This document shows positions 53,086-64,000 of a DNA stretch of 64,000 bases, in pieces. Under the pieces are notes generated by a model. It had not been told where the DNA came from. It saw only the letters and a program-made list of their open reading frames with translations, and did not search any database. Position numbers and translations under genes: made by a program. Source of the DNA: Dermatophagoides farinae. Lineage: Eukaryota > Arthropoda > Arachnida > Sarcoptiformes > Pyroglyphidae. Numbering within the stretch: the stretch's first letter is position 1; the number at the start of each line of letters is the position of its first letter. The stretch lies in assembly GCF_024713945.1 (NCBI RefSeq), contig NC_134677.1:7896001-7960000 (forward strand), given 5' to 3'.

Positions 53086-53170
53086 TATTATTGTCTGGCT
53101 AGTGTTTGTGTGGCTAGTTATAATTTTTTTTTCTTCTTCTTCATAACAACAACCAAGCCAGACAATAATA
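53086..53170. repeat. 15-bp inverted repeat with a 55-nt loop
   Basis: Positions 53086-53100 (tattattgtctggct) are the exact reverse complement of 53156-53170. The loop contains a second copy of ggctagt and a T-rich tract. The size is right for a small hairpin RNA or a miniature inverted element, but nothing else supports either. Confidence 0.75.
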
Positions 53171-54180
53171 ATCATCTCCTCCTTCAATTTATTCCTCCCC
53201 TTTTTTTTGCCTATGTGAATGAATGATATGTATATGTTCAACAAGCAAACCACATTTTTTTTTTTTTTTGGTTTGGTTTGGTTTGGTTTGTTTGTGTATG
53301 ATCTATTGGATCAGATTTGAAAAAAATAAGTAATAATAAGTATGATATGCTAAATGAAGAATGTGTCTGTATATATTGTTGGTGTGACAGAAAACAGACA
53401 ACAACAACAACCAACAACCAACCATATCACATTCATTGATTTTCACATACATACACACACACACACAAGGCTACCGTATATTATTTGTCTATTTGAAGCA
53501 TATAAAACGTTACACACACACACACACACACACTTGTGTATTATATATTAGTTTTATGATTTATGTACCACTATAAATTATAGACCTCTTTTGTTTGTCT
53601 GTTTGTTAAAACGTTTTTGTATATCACAAAAAAAAAAAATTTCGGTTTTCTTGTTTGAATGATTTGATTTTGATTTTGATTTTTTTTTGGCTCATTTTTC
53701 CACCATCATTCTCTTGTCTTTGGTTTGGATTTTTACATAATTTTTTTTTTGTTAGCGATAATTATCATCATCTATGAGATTTATTTTTTTCTTGATTATT
53801 AATAATGAGAAACAAAACAAAAAAATGATGTGAATGTTGTCCGGTTATTTTTTTTTCGGTTTTTCCGGCTCATCATATCAGATACGGTAATTTGTGATTC
53901 GAACAAACCAAAAAAAACATCTCGTTGTTGATATGATGATGATGATGATGAAACTACCGGATACTTATATTTTCTATCTATACATACAACATCGACGTAT
54001 ATTAAACCCCAAAATAAACCCAAACCAAAACCAAAACATCATGCCCGAACAGACAAGAAAAAAGAGAAAAGAAAGAAAAATAACCAACATGAATATAGAG
54101 AGAGTTTGTGTGTGTGTGTGTGTGTGTGGGTTTTGTTTTGGTTTTTCTTTTTTCGCTCTTTTTTTTATTTGATAACGATA

Positions 54181-54282
54181 TTTGAAGGATCAAAAAGAAG
54201 AGGATGTGCTGAAAAAGCCCTCGTTGACAATACCGGTGTCTATGGTGTATGGGACAACATCGATTTGTTCAAGCTTAAATGA
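54181..54282 (+). other. Exon-like open segment of unknown identity
   Basis: A short segment of balanced composition translates without repeats to a peptide ending CAEKALVDNTGVYGVWDNI and a few more residues before TGA at 54280-54282. A T-rich tract (about 54139-54169) and an AG at 54185-54186 just upstream could serve as a splice acceptor, which would make this a terminal exon of a plus-strand gene. No upstream exon is recognisable in the window and I do not recognise the family. It may instead be a transposon or pseudogene scrap, or chance. Confidence 0.22.
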
Positions 54283-57200
54283 ACAAATACAAAAGACACA
54301 CACACACACACAAATATCGGTTACAACAACAACAAAGTTTTCGGTTCCCTTGTTGATATAACTTAAGTTTAGTTGTATAGTTAGTTATTGGTGTGTTTGT
54401 CAAAATCGGATGTGTGAATAAATGAATGAATGAATGAAGATGATAATAATAAAAAAAAGGAGAACAAAGGTCTTGGAGGTCAAGTGTCATGACAACAACA
54501 ACAACAGCAACAAGACCTTGTTGTTGCTGTTCATCATCATCATCATCATCATTATATATTGATTTTTAATAAACCCAATGATCAAATTGTATGCAAAGTC
54601 CATTTGAATTCAGAATTGTATAATTGATCAAGATTATTTCTTGTTCAAATTTATTTTCCATTTGTTTTTGTTTATCTTGTAAGATTTGAACAAACAAACC
54701 ATCACTTTTAGTGGCTAATAATAAATTTCTACTCTAAATACAGTAAGCAAATAATTTATGAATGTTAATTGTGTGTATGTGTTTTTTTTTTTTTTTTTTG
54801 GAATCAACCAAACAAAACTAACCAAACCAATGGGTTAAATATATTTATGTGTGTGTGTGTGTGAGTGTGTGCAATTTGTTATTTATCCCAAAATGATAAT
54901 AATGACGGCCACTTTGAACAGAATTACTTTTTCCAAATTTTTTTTTCTGTTTTTCCTAATCAAATGTTGATATACTGGTCGTTGCTGTTGCTGTTGTTGC
55001 TATTATAGTCACATTTTAGACACACATTCATTTTAATTCATTTGTACATACACACACACACACACACACACACAGACAGACAGAACAAACACATTGACAT
55101 TGATGACGATGCAAAATCCAAACTACAATACACATACACACACACACACAATTGTATCGTCAAGATTGATGTTGAAATGTATGATTGTGAGACAATCAAA
55201 AAAAAAAAAAATCCTGTATATATAGTGTTTCAAACAACAAACAAAAATCCACATATTTGAAGAAAGAAGAATAGTTTCGTAAACAAATTGTACGCATACA
55301 ATGTTTATGATCAACCAGGGAAATTAATTCTATAGTATTCTTTAGTCGCATTCACACACGATATGAGGCAATCCTAATAATAATGACAGGCCAGAATCGA
55401 ACAAATTTTTTTCATTATTCTATCCACAATTACAATTTGAAAATGAAAATGAAAATGAATGAGAATCATCATTGAAATTATTATCATCAAATGAAAATGA
55501 TGGTTTTTCTGGATTTTATAAATTCAGATTTACGTTTTCAATAATGCAAATCACCAATTCAACCAATGTATGGTGCTGATTTTAAGCTGATTCATCGAGA
55601 AGTAAATTGATAAAAATTGATTTGAATAATGCAAATGATGATGATAAAAAAAATTCACTGAATTTAAATAAAAACAAAGCAAAACATCTAGAATTCTAGA
55701 CGAGATTAATATTGTTGTGCTGTTATTCGCAATGGTAGTTCCAATGACAAGAATAATCCATTCTTTTTCTTGCCACCTTAATGGCGGGTCTAATTTCCAC
55801 TCACTTTTACCCACTAAACACAATAAATTAAATTAGATCATTCTCTATATTTCTCACCTAGCCAGATTCTTGAGTTTATTTTGTTTTTTATTCCGTTGCA
55901 GTGAGTGAAAAAAAAATCGAAATATTCATTTTCAAACCAGACAAACTAAAGAATCGTTTACGTTTCGTTTTTCGTGGTGTGTGTATGTGTCAAAATTCCG
56001 ACACCTTGATTTATATCTAGATTTATACACAAGAAAAAACCAAAAAAAGGTAAAACATCAAGGAAGGGTATGTGTGTGGGTTTGATATGTATATGTCAAT
56101 TGGATGGAGAATGCGAAACAGTAAGAAAAAACAAATCGAAACAATTAGATTAAATCAAAGTCAATAAATTTTACTGTACATTGAATTGAAATAAAAAATT
56201 GACTTGAATGTTTGATGTGTGTGGCAACATGATTGTTGTCGTTTCCTGTTGTTTTTGTGTGTGCGTGTGTGTGTGTGTGCTCAAACATTTTCCTTGTAAA
56301 AAAGAAATCAATTCTGATTTTCAAATACCAGAAAAAAAAATTACACATATCACAATGTGTGTTTGTCTTGAAGAAATTTTTTTCAAGTTCTTTAAATTGA
56401 ACTTGAAACATCCATCCATATCGAAGAATTAGAATTAGAAATACAATGGATAATAGATTAAAAATTAAAATGTGCTTACGTGTGCGAATTCGAGGTTTTT
56501 TTTCTCTTCGAGTGTCTAAATGAATGAATGAATGAATGAATGAATTCAATTTCACTTTTGATTTTCATCATTCGTTTTTTTTCCTATTCATTCATTCATT
56601 CATATCATAGCCTGTTTGCCATCAAAAAGCAATCGTAATTGCTTCAATAGAAGAATGATCAGACCAAAAAAAAAAAATTACTGGCAACGATAATCCATTT
56701 GTGAAACCTTATTTTGCCTTGTTTCTGTGTTTCTGAATCATTTTATATTTATATATATATGGAACATGATCTCATTCATTGATTTATATCGGTATCAGGA
56801 TTTTTTATTTTACTATTTTTTTTCTGGCCATATAAATCAACGTGTCAAAAACGTTGATTTTTTTTGCCCTTTGTACAATAATAGGCTATGGTCTTTGTTC
56901 TTCAAACTTTGGAAACACATGACCAGAAAAGTAAACCATTTCAATCAAAGCAAAAAAAAATTTATAATGCCCAGATATGATAGATATATGGATATATCGT
57001 AATTCAACGATTGAATAATTTCCAAAAAATGTCTCCATTTTTTTCTGTTTTGTTTTGGTTTTGCTTTGTAACTCATCCGTGAATAAGAATTTGAAGAATA
57101 AAACGTACGTGTAAATAAAATATTCTGTGGAAAAAAAACAAAAAAAAAATTTAAATTCCAAATAAACAAAAAAAACAAACTCAAATTCAATGTTAAATGA

Positions 57201-57603
57201 TTATACATGTATCACGTTCACCATTCTGCCATTCAACCAGAATATCTTCATTTGATTTCAATGTTAAATGCAACGAAGCACAAAAAAAATAAAAATAAAA
57301 AATTTTCAGACAATTTTCATTTGAAACAAAAACAGAAAAAAAAAATTACAATCTCACATCTCATTGCCTATCAAAATGGTCAAAATGGTTTGAGTCATGT
57401 TGAGTCATGTTGTATTGGTGTGTCCAGAATTATTGTTATTTGAATCAAAATTTTAATTAGTGTCACCCGTTTCACAGACAGACAGACAGACAGACGGACT
57501 GAAAACTGTCTGATTAAATTGTATGAAAACAAAAACAAAACTAAAGGAATTTAAAAATTAGCCAGTACTTTCAAAAAAATAAAGATTCCAAGTTTTCAAG
57601 TTA

Positions 57604-57645
57604 TTCATTCATATTGTCAAAATTATTACTTGACATATGAATGAA
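57604..57645. repeat. 16-bp stem hairpin with a 9-nt loop
   Basis: Positions 57604-57620 (ttcattcatattgtcaa) pair with 57630-57645 (ttgacatatgaatgaa) with one unpaired T. The right side runs on into an (ATGA)n microsatellite, so part of the pairing comes from simple repeats. Confidence 0.75.
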
Positions 57646-58462
57646 TGAATGAATGAATGAAATTGAAACAAACCAACCCCCATAAACAACAACAACAACG
57701 ACGACGACGATACTGATAGAATGATAATTTATGTTTCACTGTGACTACAATGTTCTTTGAATAATAATAATAATAATAATGATACATTTTGAAATGTACA
57801 ACAGCATGAGTAAAAAAATAGCCATTTTCAAAGTTTCACAGTTCCGGACGGACCATGAAGATAAATATTCACAATCATCATCATCATAATCATCACAGTA
57901 ATCATCACGATATATAATTAATAAAAAAAAAATAAAATTTATGACCATGTTGTTCTTGTTGAATTTGAATTTTGAATCGTGAAATTGATTTGACCATTCT
58001 GCCGTAGCTGCTGTTCTGTTGCTGTTGTTGTTGTTGTTGTTTGTTATTTTGTTGTCGTTATGAATAATAATAATCATATAATGATAATGATAATAAAACA
58101 TGAAAAACTAACTGACTGACTGACTAACAGACTTGTATAAGTCCCAAATAATGTTGATGTTGTTGATTACGTGTTCAAGTCTAATTAATTTTGATCATCA
58201 TAATCATCAACAACAACAACGACAACAACAACAACAAAATATCTTTGTCGTGTTGATTATATCGTTATGAACGAAGGAACAAATAAAGTTATGAATTATG
58301 ACTTGGGCTGACTGAATGACTTTTAGCATTCAAGATAGCCAAGATAATGGCAACATTTATAGATGTTAGTGAACATTTTGGTAATTATTTGAATTTCAAT
58401 TTGTTTTTTGTGAACCCAATTTTCAAATTGACCATATATTGTTGTTAACACTAGTTTATCGG

Positions 58463-58484
58463 TTATTGACCAATTGGTCAATAA
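58463..58484. repeat. Perfect 22-bp palindrome
   Basis: The two half-sites ttattgaccaa and ttggtcaataa form an exact palindrome with no spacer. Unlike most symmetric sites in this window it is not built of a simple repeat. It could be bound by a dimeric factor, but no known motif is claimed. Confidence 0.85.
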
Positions 58485-61400
58485 TAAAATTTTATGTTCT
58501 TTTTTTTGTTCATTAAAAAAAAGAAAAAAAAATTGAATCATTTCATTTGGATTGAAACAAACAAATAGAAAAATTTTATGTTCCCAAAGAGAGACATCAT
58601 CCAATCAATTCATTCATGTGCGCTCGTTTATGATTGAAATTCTTGATATTGAAAAAAAAAACATTTGTCAAGAATTGAATTTTACAGTGCAGAAAAAAAC
58701 ACCAGAATTTTTTTTTCATTGATCAAAAAAAAAAAAAAAAAATTCAATTCCCACTTGTTTTATTTGTAAATGTTTGTGAGTGTACAGCAATTACGACTAA
58801 TTATTCTTTTTATGTGACATATTCTTTTTTTGTGTGTGTGTGTGTGTGTGTGTGTGATTCTCGAGTGTGTACACATTATAATGATTATATGATATTCATA
58901 TTTTTTTTCTGGTTGTTTCCAGAAACAAGTGAACACACACACAAACAGAGCGAAACAAAAAACAATTAATTATTTTCATGTTTTTTCGCACTTTGCACTT
59001 GCACTTTTCTGTTTTTTTTATCTTAGTTGTGATTAATTAAGTCATTATGATTTTTTTTTCTCTCTCTCACACACACACTCTCACTCTGGTTATGTTGATG
59101 ATTATCATGATTTCTCTGGTTCTGGCCTACATTTAATCTGGTGAAAATTGATTTTTCTTCTTGTTCGTTTCAATTCTTTAATCTTAATAATTGACTGGGA
59201 AACACACATACACACACACACACACACACACGGACAAAAATCATCATTAACAACGAAAAAATAAAAATAAAAAAATTCTGTTTATACGAAAATTGAATGA
59301 AAATCTTAATTAATTGAGCATTTGTTAATAACTTTGTACTACAGTTTGACAATCATTAAGAAATAATTATCAAAAAAAAAAAATTTATGAAAATTGAAAA
59401 AAAGTTTTTAATTTTTTTTCAAAAAAAATGTACAAGTTTTATCCACGAAAAAAAATATCCAAAGTGTCTGCGTGTGTGTGTTGATTCATGTGAAAATTTT
59501 TTTTTCTTTTCAATAAAGAGTTAATGCAAAGAAAAGAAAGAGAGAGAAAATCTTGTTCATAATTTTTTCGTTTTGTTTCTGATTAGATGATGGTAAAAGA
59601 CAAATTCATTAATTTTGAATTAATTTACGCTGATTTTTTGTTCTGTATTTTAATCTCTTCTTAGTTTGTGTGTGTGTGTGTGTTTGTATTTGTGTTAAAT
59701 GTTCCTGAAACATTCTTCTTGTATGTAATTATCGAGATTTAAAGTTATTGGCTAGTAAAAAAAGAAAAGAAAACTAATAGAGAATGTGCTTAGATCGACA
59801 TAAATCCGTTACACGCACACACACACAAACGGTGAACTTTGATCTAAATCTTTGGGTTTTTTTTTCTTTAATTTATTAATTAATATTCCAAAACGACAAC
59901 AAAACAGTTTATGTTTATGTTTTCGGTGTGAATCCCAATCAATTAGCAAACAGAATAATAACAAACAAGCAATGGAATGATAAAACATCAACACAGTCTA
60001 AACGTTTTGTGTCACATATTAGAATAACAATTGATTTCATCGATTCATCCATTATGGATACTTGGCACGTATATTTATTATACGCCAAATGATTGTTTCC
60101 ATCATTATCATCATTTAACAAGACAAAGACAACGAAATGAAGAAAAAAAAACTTTAACGATAATCGTTTGCCGGTTGATCCAAATTGAATCAAAAGAATG
60201 AAAGAAAAAAAAATCAAAACTTTTGTGTGTGTGTGTGTTTTTTTCTTGGATCAAACAAACAAACAAACAAAAAATTGTGCAAGTGCAAATAAATAATTTA
60301 CATTAAACAAAACAAAAACCAATGTCCATGATGATGATCCAGATGAAATTTTTTTTTTGCTGAAAATGCATTCTATTCAAAGAGCGAAAAAAAATGAGAA
60401 TAACCAATATTTGAAAACATAAATAAAAAAAAAAGAAGAAGAAGAAAGGAATTCAATTCTAATTCTGTTCTCTCTCTCTCTAGATCTCAGTTGCTTCACT
60501 GGTTTTACAAATGGAATTTTTTGTTTTCTTGAATTCAGTGACAAAAATACGAATAATTTTCGATTCTCATCATCAGATTTTTTTTTTCGTTTTGTTTTTA
60601 GTTTTAACGGTATTTTGTTTCGAGTTGAATAGATCGGTTGTTGTTGTTTTTTCTTCTCAATTTTAGATGACAAAAAAAAATCTATCGATTCAGCTCAATC
60701 AGAGAATAATAGAAAAAAAAACATAATCTAGACAAAAACGAATCGAATACCAAATAACCAAATGATCCAAATACAATTGATTGTTTAGACGATTCATTTG
60801 GTTTTTTATTTTATTTTCATCGATTTCGATTTGGATTCTATTCATTTTTTTTTGCATTGCTTATTCGTCATCAAATGAAATGAATGTATTTCGATTTAAT
60901 TAACTACAATGAACAATTGTGATATTGTCGTATTGGAAAAAATCGATCGCAAATTGGCTTGCTGGGTTGCTGATTTGATTCCGATTTTTGTTTCAGCGCA
61001 CATTTTTGCATATCAATCAATCGATTGTCAATCAATTTTTGTTTGTATTCAGATTTTTTTTCTTAGATCAAGTATCGATTTTTGTTTTTCAACATTATGT
61101 TTTCAAATATTGATTTGTTCAGTTCCAATGGGATGATGATCTTGAAGAAAAATCAAATTAAATTGGCTTTTGTGGAAAAAAAATTAGTGATGACACAAAT
61201 TTTATGAACAACCACCATCACCTCCGTAATCATCATCATCATGTTTCATAACACTTCAATTACAACAAAATCAATTTTCATCAACTTTATATATACGATC
61301 GTTCGATAATGATGATGATGTTAATTCACATCCAATTATCAGATACAAGAAAAATGGCTTTTTGTTTACTTAAAAAATTGAGTGGGAAAAAAAATTCAAA

Positions 61401-64000
61401 AGTTCATGCCCGAGAGAGAGACCATCGGGAACCATCATCATCATGGGGCCATATGCTACTACTACTACGTAGATCATCATCATCGTTTAATTTTTTTAAA
61501 TGGTTATTTTTCATTTTTTTGTTGTTGTTGTTGTTGATTGTCGAAAAACTTTAATTTTGTTCGTTTGCCATCATCATCATCATTATCGTCATCGATATTG
61601 TTATGGTTATTGTTTTGTTTTGTTATCGATTTCAAACCTAATCTACCCGTTTACAATATAGTTTTTATTTGTGTTTTAAATTTAATTTTTTCTCTGTTTG
61701 TTTGTCTATCTATTAATAACAACAACAACAACAACAACAACAAAAACATTTAATGTATCAGGGGTGTCGAACAATATCTATCCATCTATCAATACCTATG
61801 GTATAGTATACTGATGGATGATCATGATTATGATACTGATGGCCAAAAAGTGTTTCCATGTGGATCTTTTGTCTATCCACCCATTCACCATATGAATTTT
61901 GTTTGTTTGAATGAATGGGATGATGAAAAAAAACTGTGAAAAATGAGTAAAATTGAATGATGATCATGATGATGATGATGATGATGGGTAGTGTAATGAA
62001 ATTTGAACCATATATACAACACACAACATTGAATGAGTTTGTTTGTTTGTTTTGTTCATTCAAAATTAACCATTGATATCACAAAGATTGTTGTTGTTGT
62101 TGTAAATGATGATTATTATACTATGATTGAATTGAAGTATTTTTATTCTTCATTTTAGAATTTTTCTACTATTCTGTGGTTGTTTTCACGTCAAATTTTT
62201 TCTTTTATTTTTTTTTGTGAAAAAAACATCTTTCATTCATTCAACTTTATGTTGATTTCTATGAGTGGAAAAATTCGTAAAGAATTTTTTTTTCATCAAA
62301 AAAAAAATGTTTGCAGATAACACAACAAAAGAAAAGAAATATGAGAGAAAAAAAAATAAACTCAACCAAGAAGACCATCCATTCATTCATTCATCTATAC
62401 AACTACAAAGTCCATTTGGATAATTTATGATTATTACTTTTTGTTGTTATTGGTGAAAAACACTAGATGATGATGATGATGATGATGATGGAAAAAAAAA
62501 GATGAAAAGTCATATTGAAACGGTTAGAAAGATATCATGAAAATACACATAGACAATACCGTTATATATCATTAGAAATGCTCATCGCACACACACATAA
62601 AAAACACAAATTTTCATCATCATCATCAAACAAAACAACTGGCTTTTTTTTATCGTGGAAAAAAAACTAATCATCATCATCATCATGAAAACATTTCAAA
62701 CAGACATACATCATCATTTTTATCTAATTTGTAACAAAATTTGAAACAAAACAGAAAAAATAACAACGACGATATCTTGAATTTTTTTTTTTTTTTTGAA
62801 AAATTTTTTTCTTTTAACCAGAACCAAACAAAAAACAGTACCACATATTGAATTACAATTGCAATTGAACTGGCCAATTGATCAATGGAAATCAATCAAC
62901 AATTATGATGATTACTGAATACTGTGAATCTGATAGTAGATAATGATGATGATAATTATCAAATTTTTTTTGTCGTCATCATCATTTTTTTCTTTCTCTC
63001 TTTCTCTGTCTCTCTTGATTTCATTGTTTGGTGATAGATAATTTATCGATAGATAGATAGATAGATATTCTGTGACTGTGCTCTTTGCTACTCAAATTTA
63101 TTTTGCATTCTTTTCCACATTTCATATTGTTTTTTTTTACTGATTTCTCTGCATGTTTCACATTCGGTTTTCATACACACACACACACACACACACAAGA
63201 TAAATTGCTTCGGCTATCAAACACATTCGTTTTTATTTCTTTTGGGTTCCAATCTGATGATATCTCCATGATGTTTTTTTTCCCCTTTTCATTTTTTTTC
63301 TCACTCTTTCGATCATCTGAAACATACATTTCTGTGAGTGTGTGAACGGGTGTAGAACCATCATCATCATCATCATCATCATCGACTAATAGCCTTCGTC
63401 ATCATCATCATCATTGCCATCATCATCATCTTTGTCTGTCTGTCTGTCTGTCTTCGTTTGTAGCCCATTCATTTATATATTCTTTTCTATTTATGTAATG
63501 ATAATAAGTTTAGACACATTATTTTGACATGTGAGATATGGATTTAGAGACATACCATGCACACAACATTTATAAAGAATCAGAATCAGATCAGAATAAA
63601 AGCTTGTATGTTTGTGTGTGTGTGTGTGTGTGTGTGTGGAGACAAGGACGACTCATTAATTCTATATTGAAGCTATGTGTTTCATTTTATTTCATTCATT
63701 TTTATTTTCATGATTTTTTTTGTCTGTTTTTTTCCATTGTATAAATGTGTGTGTGTGTGTGTGTGTGTATTGGTGGTGCCAATTTGATATGCCAAATTCT
63801 GTTTTCTATTGTATTAGAGAGAAAGTGAGATTGAATGAGAGAGAGAGAAAAAATGGCAAATGGCTCTCATCATTCATTTTTCAAATTTATTTCACCCTAT
63901 ACACATTTATAATAAATAAATGTGTAGCATTCCTATTGTTTTAGATTCTGTTTTATTTATTTTTTTTTCGGTCATTCAATTCCATTCACTATTACCTCAT

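Larger units (their letters stand above)
33938..54180. other. Non-coding, microsatellite-rich downstream flank
   Basis: I see no convincing gene in these 20 kb. Repeats include (ATT)n at 34747-34770, (GAT)n at 35657-35686, (CA)n at 37869-37896, (GA)n at 39076-39102, a (GACA)n run at 40100-40124, (CAA)n at 40303-40331, poly-T at 40431-40454, (TC)n at 44843-44864, (GAT)n at 47490-47515 and (GTT)n at 52813-52842. Open frames of up to about 190 codons (such as that starting at 47130) are strings of His-Thr, Ser, Ile, Asp or Phe from these arrays. Enhancers of teashirt may lie here but cannot be seen by eye. Confidence 0.65.
54283..64000. other. Non-coding, microsatellite-rich DNA to the window end
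   Basis: I see no gene. The content is (CA)n at 55052-55074, (GT)n at 58831-58856 and 63617-63639, (CAA)n at 61721-61742, (ATC)n at 63361-63383, a CTGT run near 63434-63452 and many poly-A/T runs. Open frames of 60-136 codons exist on both strands (for example 55823-55551 minus, 60909-61136 plus) but resemble no family and have no visible splice context. Confidence 0.6.

Noticed and set aside
55551..55823. 90-codon minus-strand frame of partly ordinary composition
   Set aside because: There is no recognisable family, the C-terminal half is Tyr/His/Phe-rich low complexity, and there is no splice or promoter context.
60909..61136. 75-codon plus-strand frame without simple repeats
   Set aside because: It resembles no family I know. 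It is mostly hydrophobic residues from T-rich DNA.

Overview
The window is AT-rich eukaryotic nuclear DNA. It is packed with simple repeats ((CA)n/(GT)n, (CAA)n/(GTT)n, (ATC)n/(GAT)n, (TC)n, poly-A/T) and holds one clearly recognisable gene, a two-exon zinc-finger transcription factor of the Teashirt/Tiptop family. Canonical GT-AG splicing and an arthropod-type Teashirt place it in an arthropod. The low GC, the very dense short microsatellites and the heavy codon-repeat expansion fit an acariform mite such as a house dust or scab mite, but that assignment is inference.

Layout. About 1-20.9 kb: non-coding, microsatellite-rich upstream flank with a small island of decayed retroelement sequence at 5.6-6.15 kb (a Ty1/copia-type integrase fossil on the minus strand and a short gag-like reading frame on the plus strand), followed by a (TC)49 tract. 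18.8-19.5 kb: left arm of a long inverted repeat. 21,057-24,831: coding exon 1 of teashirt (poly-Ser/Thr/Asn/Asp N-terminus, CtBP-type PLDLTV motif, zinc finger 1). 24,832-27,821: a phase-1 intron. 27,822-30,691: coding exon 2 (rest of zinc finger 2, zinc finger 3, two further finger-like modules and several Teashirt signature blocks). 33.2-33.9 kb: right arm of the inverted repeat. 34-64 kb: a long downstream flank in which I see no convincing gene, only microsatellites, a few short hairpins and palindromes, and one exon-like fragment near 54.2 kb.

The spliced reading is 2,214 residues from the first in-frame ATG. The splice falls inside the first cysteine codon of zinc finger 2, so joining the exons restores a perfect C2H2 finger and the flanking Teashirt signature. 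This is the strongest single piece of evidence for the gene model.

Most unusual points: (1) a roughly 0.7-kb inverted repeat, nearly identical outside its microsatellites, with about 13.7 kb between its arms, encloses the whole teashirt coding region; (2) one arm carries a palindromic hairpin that the other has only as a half-copy; (3) the mite-like Teashirt is about twice the length of the fly protein and its first finger lacks the usual last histidine; (4) a lone regulator sits in more than 50 kb of otherwise gene-free DNA, the arrangement expected if the flanks hold its regulatory sequence. I found no new multi-gene system, and no tRNA, rRNA, CRISPR or prokaryotic genes.
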